Assembly: GCA_029624675.1 (NCBI GenBank)
Contig: JARSSP010000002.1
Span: 1 to 36,187 of the forward strand
Length of the DNA stretch: 36,187 nt
Direction of reading: 5' to 3'
Origin: Candidatus Contendibacter sp.
GTDB taxonomy: Bacteria > Pseudomonadota > Gammaproteobacteria > Competibacterales > Competibacteraceae
Made by a program: the position numbers and the translations under genes. Below the pieces are notes generated by a model. The model saw only the letters and a list, made by a program, of their open reading frames with translations, made no database searches and had not been told where the DNA came from. Each line of letters opens with the position of its first letter. Within the stretch, counting starts at the first letter, position 1. Of this stretch, positions 1 through 8,280 are shown piece by piece.

Positions 1-55
1 GGGTCCACTCCCCGCAGGGCATGGCGGATCGCCGTGTGGGCCGGCGCCCGCTTCC

Positions 56-203
56 CAGGGCTGTTCAATGCTTATCAACTAGTTCATTCTATTTGCTTTT
101 CAGCCAATAGGATACCCTGATGCTGTTGCCAACCTTTCTCGCCACCATTCCCGATCATCGCCGTTCCCAAGGTCGGCTGTATAGCTTGGAACAATTGAGA
201 TAA
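56..203 (+). mobile_element. ISAs1-family insertion sequence remnant (left end plus transposase N-terminus)
   Basis: A 27-residue reading frame from the ATG at 120 to the TAA at 201-203 encodes a peptide with the segment FLATIPDHRRSQGRLYSL. This resembles the N-terminal domain of ISAs1/H-repeat transposases, which usually reads F...IPDxR...GR.Y.L. The sequence from 56 begins CAGGGCTGTTCAATGC, consistent with the CAGGG start of ISAs1-type terminal inverted repeats. Intact transposases of this family are about 370 residues, so more than 90 percent is missing. After about position 199 the sequence stops resembling the family and runs into the cassette region. No function is expected. The family call rests on a short peptide and is moderate. 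Confidence 0.55.
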
Positions 204-240
204 GGCACTGGTGACTCCTCATGTGAACAATTGATTGTTG

Positions 241-346
241 GTCTAACGGAGCTAGGCAACAGCCGAAACGGGCGCGATAACGCGAAGCGACACCAGTTGC
301 GGCCATCCAGCAAACGTAGTGAGCGTGCTTGAGCAGCTTGTTAGGT
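241..346 (-). other. Integron attC recombination site (cassette 1, distal)
   Basis: Read on the minus strand, this 106-base site opens with ACCTAAC (346-340, R'' consensus RYYYAAC) and closes with GTTAGAC (247-241, R' consensus GTTRRRY). The arms can pair: AGCTTGTTAG on the complement of the 5' arm matches AGCTCCGTTAG at the 3' arm apart from the offset bases typical of folded attC sites. The stop codon of the upstream TMEM175-like gene lies inside the R'' box, as is common for integron cassettes. The middle is an imperfect palindrome rich in G+C. Integron integrase acts on the folded bottom strand of such sites. Confidence 0.72.
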
Positions 347-919
347 TCTATTTATTGCTTTCTCTATTCTTTTATCTGGAATAAGCCAAATAAGAGCCAC
401 GCCTACATATATTGCTTGGGCAACCCAGTGGACTATAAATGAAGAACCTATTGCGACCATATAGAGAACCGGTGAAAGCTTTCCTTTCCAATCCGACCCT
501 ATTGCTTTGCGCAGGACAGAATCCTCACCATCTGTGGCAATAATGCATCGCTGCAATATGTAGTAAGCAACAGCCGCCATAAATAGGACAAAACCATATA
601 CTGCTGTTGGAAGCGGCTCAATATGATTCTCGCCCATCCAGCCTGTGGCAAATGGAAATAACGACAACCAGAATAGAAGATTCAGGTTCGACCACAGCAC
701 ACTGCCAGAAACATGTTTAGCCGTATGTAACATGTGGTGGTGATTGTTCCAGTAGATGCCAACATAAATGAAGCTAAGGACATAGCTTAGAAAATTAGGC
801 AGCAATGGAGCAAGAGATCCCATGTTCGAGCCATGAGGAACCTTCAGCTCCAAAACCATAATAGTGATGATTATCGCCAGAACACCATCACTGAATGCTT
901 CCAATCTACCTTTTCCCAT
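341..919 (-). CDS. TMEM175-family (DUF1211) potassium channel-like membrane protein
   Basis: The protein has 192 residues from the ATG at 919, which is preceded by AGAGG at a suitable distance. An upstream in-frame TTG lacks this support. The N-terminus carries the family signature RLEAFSDGVLAIIITIMVLEL: the FSDGxxAI element at the start of the first transmembrane helix that lines the pore in TMEM175 potassium channels. Several further hydrophobic helices follow, giving six predicted helices, the usual count for a bacterial TMEM175 protein of about 200 residues. It would sit in the inner membrane and pass K+, probably as a tetramer; this is family knowledge, not shown here. It is the gene of an integron-type cassette: attC sites flank it at 241-346 and 936-993. 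Base composition is lower in G+C than the core genes, consistent with transfer. Confidence 0.85.
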   Translation of the reverse strand: MGKGRLEAFSDGVLAIIITIMVLELKVPHGSNMGSLAPLLPNFLSYVLSFIYVGIYWNNHHHMLHTAKHVSGSVLWSNLNLLFWLSLFPFATGWMGENHIEPLPTAVYGFVLFMAAVAYYILQRCIIATDGEDSVLRKAIGSDWKGKLSPVLYMVAIGSSFIVHWVAQAIYVGVALIWLIPDKRIEKAINRT

Positions 920-935
920 GGAACCTCTTAACAAA

Positions 936-993
936 ACCTAAACGTCAAGTTAGCACCCTACCGTGGGTGGTCGCGTGGAACGAAATGTTGGGC
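936..993 (-). other. Integron attC recombination site (cassette 2)
   Basis: On the minus strand the site opens with GCCCAAC (993-987), one base after the stop codon of the upstream gene. It continues with ATTTCGTTCCACGC, a typical L'' arm, and after a GC-rich loop ends near GCTAACTTGACG and GTTTAGGT (943-936). Its 58-base length matches the short class of attC sites. The terminal box carries one extra T relative to GTTRRRY, so it may be mutated. The next cassette gene starts 17 bases further on. Confidence 0.68.
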
Positions 994-994
994 A

Positions 995-1360
995 TCAATG
1001 GGACCTTCTATAGACATCACCCTGCGGATTGACTAGAGACTGCTTGTCACTAGATACATGCATGGTCAATGGCTTTTCTCTGCTACCAACAATGCATTTT
1101 AGCAAGACAACGCTTTCACTGAGAACATAGGTACAATTGGCATATGTCTGCTTTGAGTCGCGAAGTACGACGGCCCCGTTTGTGTCGAAGTCCATGAAGT
1201 CGTCTGTAGTGCCTGGATTCTTTTTGTCCTCAGCCAACTGCCAAGTTCCAACAATCCACTGATTTACATCTGCTTTGGTATTGATGCCCACCATAGAGGA
1301 AACCAAGGCAATTGCCACAAACACCAATCGACTTCTGACAAGAGTGCTTCCAGTCTTCAT
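995..1360 (-). CDS. Secreted small protein, lipocalin-like fold suggested
   Basis: The protein is 121 residues from the ATG at 1360 (another ATG at 1366 adds MH). Residues 1-30 form a signal peptide: a basic start, a hydrophobic core VFVAIALVSSMVGI and a probable cut after NTKA. The mature part begins with DVNQWIVGTWQLAED and continues with an FMDFDTNGAVVL stretch. This resembles the beta-strand start of small lipocalin-like or DUF-type 'GTW' proteins, in which the text runs GTW...F...G. Two cysteines (in YANCTYV and LLKCIVG) could form a periplasmic disulfide. The exact function is unknown. The stop codon is followed at once by an attC site, so this is a cassette gene, and the ATG at 1366 shares its A with the TGA stop of a possible small upstream gene. 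Confidence 0.7.
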   Translation of the reverse strand: MKTGSTLVRSRLVFVAIALVSSMVGINTKADVNQWIVGTWQLAEDKKNPGTTDDFMDFDTNGAVVLRDSKQTYANCTYVLSESVVLLKCIVGSREKPLTMHVSSDKQSLVNPQGDVYRRSH

Positions 1361-1365
1361 ATGCA

Positions 1366-1497
1366 TCAACCCTTACGATCACGAATGAAATAGATTAAGC
1401 TCAAGCACAAAATAGTAGACGGCATCCCAATTGCCACGAACCGTTGGCTGGTTACGTGCCGGAAATTCACAGCGAGCCAGACCCCGCCAACGATCAT
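1366..1497 (-). CDS. Possible 43-residue single-pass membrane peptide
   Basis: A frame from the ATG at 1497 to the TGA at 1368-1366 encodes 43 residues with a hydrophobic segment (VAIGMPSTILCLSLIYFI) followed by the basic tail RDRKG, a positive-inside pattern for a single membrane helix. Its stop overlaps a start codon of the next gene in a TGATG arrangement, which often marks translational coupling. It lies just after the end of an attC site at 1547, where a cassette gene is expected to begin, so the cassette may carry two genes. There is no recognisable homologue and no strong ribosome binding site, and a competing frame runs through the same DNA, so the call is tentative. Confidence 0.35.
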   Translation of the reverse strand: MIVGGVWLAVNFRHVTSQRFVAIGMPSTILCLSLIYFIRDRKG

Positions 1498-1546
1498 TTA
1501 AAATATCCCAAATTTCGTCCCGCTCCCCATCGTTCCTCTTCTTGAT

Positions 1547-1667
1547 GCCTAACGGGGCGGCAGATAAGCCGTGAAGGGCGGAAAAGCCGCAGGCCTTAAC
1601 GACTGATGTCGGCTTGATCCGCGTGGTCTTGCGGCGCGAAGGGAACTCAGCAACGTAGCTGTTGGGT
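1547..1667 (-). other. Integron attC recombination site (cassette 3)
   Basis: Read on the minus strand, this 121-base site opens with ACCCAAC (1667-1661) and closes with GTTAGGC (1553-1547). Both fit the RYYYAAC and GTTRRRY core boxes exactly. It begins 24 bases after the stop codon of the upstream secreted-protein gene. The interior contains GC-rich partial palindromes, including complementary GCCGACATC and GGCTTTTCC-type arms. The arm pairing is less obvious than at 241-346, but the core boxes, orientation and position behind a cassette gene agree with the other two sites. Confidence 0.58.
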
Positions 1668-1691
1668 TGTCCGGTTGACCGTAGGGTGGGT

Positions 1692-2138
1692 CTATTCGAT
1701 AGGTCTGAGGTCGATGCCTTCAATGTTTTGAACGATATGTTTTTCATCGACGCACTTTAGCGTAGCGACCAGCTTCTTGTTGATTTCAACGTTCACGCCG
1801 GCATCAATTTTGTGTTCGTCAGTGAGCCGGTCGGCGCCCCAAAACACGCTGTACGTGGTGCTGCCGTTCGGCACCTCGACTGAGTAGGAAAGATATCTCC
1901 CGATACCCTGCCACTGAAAAGTAGAGGCTTCGCTTCGAGGGGCGCGTACAACGATTTCCGGCGCGTTTGGCTTGCCAAAGGAATAGTCAATGGTCTTCCC
2001 GGAATCGCAAACTTGAATGATCTTTCCTTTCGCGGCGAGGCATGAAAAGACCGTCTTGCTCCCTTTTTCGCACGCCGCGAGAGCGGAGGACATAGCGCAG
2101 GAAGCAACGACTGCAAAGGCGAGGAGATGCTTAATCAC
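1692..2138 (-). CDS. Small secreted protein of unknown function (cassette gene)
   Basis: The protein has 148 residues from a GTG at 2138, with GGAG about seven bases upstream. Residues 1-21 (MIKHLLAFAVVASCAMSSALA) form a clear signal peptide with a cut after ALA. The mature protein starts ACEKGSKTVFSCLAAKGKIIQVC, with three closely placed cysteines and a fourth in LKCVDEK, so periplasmic disulfides are likely. The middle reads as beta-strand rich (YLSYSVEVPNGSTTYSVFW). I do not recognise a family with confidence; small cysteine-containing secreted proteins of this kind are frequent in integron cassettes. It is followed by an attC site (1547-1667). Its upstream neighbour is the left end of an IS982-family element only 29 bases away, so its native promoter and preceding attC may have been lost. 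Confidence 0.65.
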   Translation of the reverse strand: MIKHLLAFAVVASCAMSSALAACEKGSKTVFSCLAAKGKIIQVCDSGKTIDYSFGKPNAPEIVVRAPRSEASTFQWQGIGRYLSYSVEVPNGSTTYSVFWGADRLTDEHKIDAGVNVEINKKLVATLKCVDEKHIVQNIEGIDLRPIE

Positions 2139-2166
2139 AGGAGCTCCGGTTACGGTGAGGTATATG

Positions 2167-3075
2167 TAACCATTGGTGCTAGTTTTTTAGGCTGGGTTGA
2201 AGCGGTCATGACCGTCCCCACGTCAGCTTGTAGGTGCATTCCAAGCTGGCATCAAAGGAGAGCGGTCATGACCACCATCGACTTGATCACGGACCTGTTC
2301 TGCCGGATTGATGATCGGATGCAGTCCTTGCCCAAGCATCCCCAAGCGACGCTGTGGCCCAGCGAAGTGGTCACCCTGGGCGTGTTGCACGCCCTTAAGG
2401 GGGTTGGCAACCGCGCCTTTTATCGTTGGCTGACGCGGGATTACCAACCGTTGTTTCCGCACCTGCCCGAACGGACCCGATTGTTTCGTCAGTTCAAGAC
2501 GCATCGGCAGTGGACCTTGCTGTTCCTGGCGCCACCCACCCTGCTGGGGGTGGTGGACAGTTAGGGTATCGAACGGATCCATCCGATTCGGGAAGGGCGC
2601 AGCCCGGCCCAGATCGGTGGCAAGGGGCTCTCCAATCATCGGTGGATCGTCGGCTGTAAACTCTGTTTGTTGGTCAACCAATGGGGTGAAGTCGTCGGTT
2701 GGCTGGGGGCGTCGGCCCACGCTCATGACACGTGGTTTCATCCCCTGATTCAAGGGTTCAAGGACCGCATGATCATCTTGGCCGATACCGGCTTTCATGC
2801 CCACGAGGGTGACCCGCCCAATCTCAAACTCTGCCCGCGTGGCATCTGGAACGACCGCATGCTGATCGAAACCGTGTTTTCGATGCTGACCCTGATCCGT
2901 CATTTCAAGAAAATCGGTCATCGCGTGATGGATTACGTCCTGGCTCGCTTGGCGTTTACCGTCACCGCCTTCAACCTGCTGATTCAATGGCACGGCTTAA
3001 ACCCCGATCCCGAGGGTTTCATTCCGCTGTCCATCGCGGAGTTCAACCTGTGAATTAAACTAGCACCAATGGTTA
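2167..3075 (+). mobile_element. IS982-family insertion sequence with 19-base inverted repeats
   Basis: The element is bounded by perfect inverted repeats TAACCATTGGTGCTAGTTT (2167-2185) and its complement (3057-3075). IS982-type ends normally start with ACC, which would place the element proper at 2169-3073. It contains one transposase frame on the plus strand that nearly fills the interior. The total of about 0.9 kb fits the family. No convincing target duplication is visible in the flanks (left GTATATG, right GTAGCGC). The insertion lies between two minus-strand cassette genes, and its right end supplies the last base of the stop codon of the 3073-3885 gene. The transposase frame carries an amber codon, so autonomous movement is doubtful. 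Confidence 0.8.
2268..3053 (+). pseudogene. IS982-family transposase interrupted by one in-frame amber codon
   Basis: From the ATG at 2268, with AGGAGA eight bases upstream, a frame of 262 codons reads to the TGA at 3051-3053. It is broken only by TAG at 2562-2564. The N-terminal part (TTIDLITDLFCRIDD... LWPSEVVTLGVLHAL) matches the helical start of IS982 transposases. The catalytic DDE residues are visible: Asp in VVDS just before the amber codon, Asp in ILADTGFH, and Glu in IETVFSML. The amber replaces the residue directly after the DS pair. The rest of the frame is intact, so the inactivation looks recent, or readthrough may occur. The product would cut and paste the element. Confidence 0.8.
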
Positions 3076-3885
3076 GTAGCGCAATTTCAACCAACGACTA
3101 GCCTTGAATTCTTTCACAATAGGGCCACTGCGTATTTTGTTCATCAAATCCCAGTACGTGCTTTTCGTAAACTCCCCTTCAACATTTGTCGGGTATGTGT
3201 ACCTATACTTGGGAGGATCACCACCTTCACATACGATTGATCGTGAAAACTCGGGTTTTAAGTAATTGTGGATTCCCCACCTGATATTGTTAAGAAACTC
3301 AACAATAGTACTGCCGTGATAATTTAAAATATCATCGTGGAATCTTTCATAAAATTCATTAAGCATAATCAGGGCTTGTTCAAGGCAAACGTCTATATTA
3401 TTTCTTTTACAAATGGCTATAATCTGTTTTGTATCACGAGATAGACGAGAAAAATTATGCTTGGAGATATTTCCGCATATTTTCAAGAACTCAACCCTCT
3501 TGATAGATAACTTCGCTTCGTTCGAGGGAAATGGAAGAAACCAAATATCAACTTCTACATCCTGTTCTAACCATTTTATGAAGTCCTGGGTGGCTTCGGC
3601 CAAAACACCAATAGAGCCATTTACGTCAAAATGTGGATTATCACATATACTCCAAATCGCTTCCAAATAGGACAATTGTTGTCCGACAACATCCTTCTCT
3701 GAACGTGACAGAAAATCAACCAACATGATATTAAAGAATTTTAGATGAGTGTAAGAGTGAAATCTTATTTCAGAGTGTGGTTCTTCACCTACGAAATCGA
3801 AAAGCTCATAATTAACCATTTCATCTATCAATTCTTGAATTGCTTTCAGAAAGATAATTTCCTTTTCTATGTCAGAGTAAGGCAT
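3073..3885 (-). CDS. Uncharacterised 270-residue protein (cassette-like orphan)
   Basis: The protein has 270 residues from the ATG at 3885, with an AGGG ribosome site nine bases upstream. No signal peptide or membrane helix is seen, so it is probably cytoplasmic. It is rich in aromatic, acidic and lysine residues, with segments such as EIRFHSYTHLKFFNIMLVDF and ISKHNFSRLSRDTK, and appears mostly helical. I cannot assign a family. An AbiV-like or HEPN-like helical fold could be imagined from the SKHNFSRL stretch, but no diagnostic Rx4-6H motif is evident, so this is only a guess. The low G+C content and orphan character match the cassette genes to its left. The stop TAA is made of two flanking bases plus one base of the IS982 end, so the C-terminus may be truncated by that insertion and its attC lost. 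Confidence 0.6.
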   Translation of the reverse strand: MPYSDIEKEIIFLKAIQELIDEMVNYELFDFVGEEPHSEIRFHSYTHLKFFNIMLVDFLSRSEKDVVGQQLSYLEAIWSICDNPHFDVNGSIGVLAEATQDFIKWLEQDVEVDIWFLPFPSNEAKLSIKRVEFLKICGNISKHNFSRLSRDTKQIIAICKRNNIDVCLEQALIMLNEFYERFHDDILNYHGSTIVEFLNNIRWGIHNYLKPEFSRSIVCEGGDPPKYRYTYPTNVEGEFTKSTYWDLMNKIRSGPIVKEFKASRWLKLRY

Positions 3886-4051
3886 AGTTCTACCCTACAA
3901 ATATCTGTTGGGCGTACGGGTGCTTTGTTGCAGACAAGTTCTGTCCGCATTGGGCTAAAAAGCGATTATGCAGTTTCCGGCTATCTACCATAATTCGCTA
4001 AATCTGACGATAATCATCGGACATTACAGGCTTTTGTTAGCAGTCTATCTT

Positions 4052-4095
4052 CACTGCAAGCCTGGCTATTCCGGCAGGCCGGTCAGCTTGCAGTG
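4052..4095. repeat. Long hairpin in the cassette/core boundary region
   Basis: A perfect 10-base inverted repeat, CACTGCAAGC (4052-4061) and GCTTGCAGTG (4086-4095), encloses a 24-base loop with its own GCCTG/CAGGC pairing. A short T run follows at 4106-4110 on the plus strand. It lies in the 250-base gap between the orphan gene and the protease gene. It could act as a terminator or be a dispersed palindrome. No attC core boxes or coding signal were found elsewhere in the gap. Confidence 0.5.
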
Positions 4096-4135
4096 GCGGT
4101 GAGGGTTTTTAGGCCCCCGACCCCAAGCGGGCGCT

Positions 4136-4720
4136 TCAGGTTTTCTTCCACACTTGCCAAGCGCCGATGATGCCTTTGTAAGCATAGGAGCCGGGCAGCC
4201 ATTGATAGCAGGATTTGGTTTCGATGCTCGCCTGTTTTGACCCTTTCCAGTTCGGGTCGATGTAGGTCACCTTGGACCTGTCCTTGATCGTGCCGACTTC
4301 ATCCCAGTCCAGATCGTTGTCGATTTGGACCCCCGTCACCACGACGACATGGAAAAAATTATCCCAGTTGCCGGCCACCCAGATCGGACTCGGATACGAC
4401 AGTAATCGTTTTAAATCCTGGGTCGTCCATTGTTGGCCCACGCCGTGGGCCTCCAATCCCAACGCGGAGGCGGACTTGCGGAAGTCCTTGCCCTTGAGGC
4501 CGGTCGCGCAGGCATCGTCCCAGTTGACACCAGCCGCCACCAGCTTTTCCTTGATCGGGGCGGGCGGAAAGTCCCCTTTGTAATCGCCGATTTGGCCGGT
4601 ACCGTAGCCTTTCCATTGCATCATCATCTGATAGCAGGTGAACCAGCAAGTCTGGCTGGTCTCCTGGGGAATCGCCGTCATTTGTTTCATGTCGATCTTC
4701 ACAACTTCAAGCGCGGCCAT
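4136..4720 (-). CDS. Papain-like cysteine protease homologue (C39/C70-like fold)
   Basis: The protein has 194 residues from the ATG at 4720, preceded by a GGGGGG run that could bind the ribosome. It has the catalytic layout of papain-like enzymes: oxyanion Gln19 and Cys25 in IPQETSQTCWFTCYQMM, His124 in NFFHVVVVTGV, and Asp155 in VTYIDPN. The spacing fits peptidases of the C39-like and AvrRpt2 (C70) groups, which are about 200 residues. No signal peptide or membrane helix is visible, so it is either cytoplasmic or exported by a route that needs no N-terminal signal. The gene stands alone, between the cassette cluster and the pyruvate dehydrogenase operon. No immunity gene or transporter is adjacent. 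The substrate is unknown. The protease fold is well supported; the biological role is not. Confidence 0.75.
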   Translation of the reverse strand: MAALEVVKIDMKQMTAIPQETSQTCWFTCYQMMMQWKGYGTGQIGDYKGDFPPAPIKEKLVAAGVNWDDACATGLKGKDFRKSASALGLEAHGVGQQWTTQDLKRLLSYPSPIWVAGNWDNFFHVVVVTGVQIDNDLDWDEVGTIKDRSKVTYIDPNWKGSKQASIETKSCYQWLPGSYAYKGIIGAWQVWKKT

Positions 4721-4789
4721 GGCAGCCCCCCTGATAGCGCAGCTTAATAAGAAACCCGCCCGCCATGAAAGACGGACAGGTCCGTTTAA

Positions 4790-4826
4790 ATCAATCTCTC
4801 ACCCTTGGCCCTTTCCACGTGGGAGA
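4790..4826. repeat. Palindromic intergenic repeat downstream of lpd
   Basis: The sequence CCCTTGGCCCTTTCCACGTG followed by GGAGAAGGG can fold through CCCTT/AAGGG-type arms. It resembles the widespread 'ccctctcccnnngggagaggg' class of small bacterial intergenic palindromes. It lies 12 bases past the lpd stop codon and may end the aceE-aceF-lpd transcript or stabilise its 3' end, although no T tract follows on the minus strand. Confidence 0.45.
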
Positions 4827-4837
4827 AGGGTTTCATT

Positions 4838-6625
<1,788 letters not shown>

Positions 6626-6640
6626 GAGCGGCAACCTCCG

Positions 6641-8257
6641 TTAAAGCAGCACGCGGCGGAAGTCCGCCAGCAGTTGGGCCAAATAGACGTTGAAGCGGGT
6701 CGCCAGCGCGCCGTCGATCACCCGATGATCGGCGGTCAGCGACAGCGGCAGAATCAGGCGTGGGACGAACTGCTTGCCGTCCCAGACCGGTTTCATCACC
6801 GACTTGCTGGCGCCCAGGATCGCCACCTCGGGAGCGTTGATGATCGGCGAGAAATGGGTGCCGCCGATGCCGCCGACCGAAGAGATGGTGAAGCAGGCGC
6901 CCTGCATGTCGGCCGGGCCGAGTTTGCCGTCGCGCGCTTTCTTGGCGAGTTCGCCGGTTTCCCTGGCGATGTCGAAAACGCCCTTCTGGTCGGCGTCCTT
7001 GACCACCGGCACCACCAGGCCGTTCGGCGTGTCGGCGGCGAAAGCGATGTGATAGTACTGTTTGTAAACCAGGTTTTCGCCGTCGAGCGAGGCGTTGAAG
7101 TCGGGGAACTGCTGCAAGGCCCGGACGCAGGCCTTAATCATGAACGCCAGCATGGTCAGCTTGACCCCGCCGCTCTTTTCGCCTTCCTGGTTGATCTGCA
7201 AGCGGAAGGCTTCCAGCTCGGTGATGTCGGCGTCCTCGTGATAGGTGACCGCCGGAATCATCACCCAGTTGCGCGCCAAGTTGGCGCCCGACAGCTTCTT
7301 GATCCGCGACAGGGGCTTGACTTCCACCGGGCCGAACTTGGCGAAATCCACCGTCGGCCAAGGCAACAGATCGAGTCCGCCGCTGACCGCCGTTGGCGCC
7401 GCTGCTGGAGGGGCGAGCGCTCCCGACATGACCTGCTTGACGAAACCCTGCACGTCTTCCTTGAGAATCCGGCCCTTGGGACCGGAGCCCTTGGCCAGTC
7501 GGGTCAAATCGACGCCCAGCTCGCGGGCGAAGCGCCGCACCGAGGGGCTGGCGTGGACCTTGGCGAAACTGGACGCGGAAGCTTCAGCCGCCGGCGGTGG
7601 CGGCGGCGCCTTGATCGGCGGCGGAGGTGGAGCGCCGACGGGCTTGGGCGCACGCGGACCGAGCGCGACGGCGCTGAGCGTGTCGGGCAGTTGCGGCTTG
7701 GCGGCGGCGTCGGCTCCGCTGGCGCGCAAGACCAGAATCAAATCGCCCTGCGAAACTTGATCGCCCACCTTGACTTCGACGCTTTGAATCGTACCAGCCA
7801 AGGGCGAAGGTACTTCCATGCTAGCTTTATCGCTTTCCAGCACGATCAACGAGGTGTCGATCTCGACGTGATCGCCCGGCGCGACCAGGACTTCGATGAT
7901 CGGCACGTTCTTGAAGTCGCCGATGTCGGGCACCCGCACCTCACGGGCTTCACCAGCGACGCTAGCAGCGACGGTCTCGCCAGCGGCGGGCGGACGTTCC
8001 GGCGCCGACACGCTTTCGGCGACATCCAGATACAGGATCGGATCGCCCTGGGAAACCTTATCGCCCGCCTTGATCTTGATTTCCCGGACCACGCCGGCCA
8101 GCGGCGAGGGCACTTCCATGCTGGCCTTGTCGCTTTCCAGAATGATCAGCGGCGTATCGACATCGACGGTGTCGCCCACCGCGACCGTGACTTCGATGAC
8201 GTCCACATTTTTGAAATCGCCGATGTCCGGCACATGAATTTCCTTGATGATGCTCAC
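6641..8257 (-). CDS. aceF: Dihydrolipoyllysine acetyltransferase (pyruvate dehydrogenase E2)
   Basis: The protein has 538 residues from a GTG at 8257, with AGGGGGA upstream; this start gives the expected MSIIKEIHVPDIGD opening. There are two lipoyl domains, with Lys44 and Lys144, both in the motif ESDKASMEVP. A Pro/Ala linker follows, then a peripheral subunit-binding domain at about 233-275 (ASPSVRRFARELGVDL... GRILKEDV). The catalytic acyltransferase domain ends with the active-site motif DHRVIDG (His511, Asp515). It transfers the acetyl group from E1 to coenzyme A and forms the core of the complex. It lies 23 bases after aceE and 15 before lpd, clearly one operon. E. coli AceF has three lipoyl domains; here two are on E2 and one on E3. 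Confidence 0.97.
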   Translation of the reverse strand: MSIIKEIHVPDIGDFKNVDVIEVTVAVGDTVDVDTPLIILESDKASMEVPSPLAGVVREIKIKAGDKVSQGDPILYLDVAESVSAPERPPAAGETVAASVAGEAREVRVPDIGDFKNVPIIEVLVAPGDHVEIDTSLIVLESDKASMEVPSPLAGTIQSVEVKVGDQVSQGDLILVLRASGADAAAKPQLPDTLSAVALGPRAPKPVGAPPPPPIKAPPPPPAAEASASSFAKVHASPSVRRFARELGVDLTRLAKGSGPKGRILKEDVQGFVKQVMSGALAPPAAAPTAVSGGLDLLPWPTVDFAKFGPVEVKPLSRIKKLSGANLARNWVMIPAVTYHEDADITELEAFRLQINQEGEKSGGVKLTMLAFMIKACVRALQQFPDFNASLDGENLVYKQYYHIAFAADTPNGLVVPVVKDADQKGVFDIARETGELAKKARDGKLGPADMQGACFTISSVGGIGGTHFSPIINAPEVAILGASKSVMKPVWDGKQFVPRLILPLSLTADHRVIDGALATRFNVYLAQLLADFRRVLL

Positions 8258-8280
8258 GGGAATTCCCCCTTGGCCGGTGT

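Noticed and set aside
1379..1747. A 122-residue minus-strand open frame covering the attC at 1547-1667
   Set aside because: It runs across a recombination site and the end of another gene and lacks a start near the cassette boundary. Its C-terminal part looks protein-like (RWRGLARCEFPARN), but no start codon lies after the attC in that frame.
2223..2993. A 256-residue minus-strand open frame across the IS982 element
   Set aside because: It is a shadow of the plus-strand transposase, with low-complexity translation and no recognisable motif. The plus frame has catalytic residues and a ribosome site.
2167..3075. Target site duplication of the IS982 element
   Set aside because: The bases outside the inverted repeats do not match each other beyond one or two positions.
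3895..3915. GTTGGGC box near the start of the 270-residue gene as a possible fourth attC or attI
   Set aside because: No partner core box at a suitable distance and orientation was found on either side.
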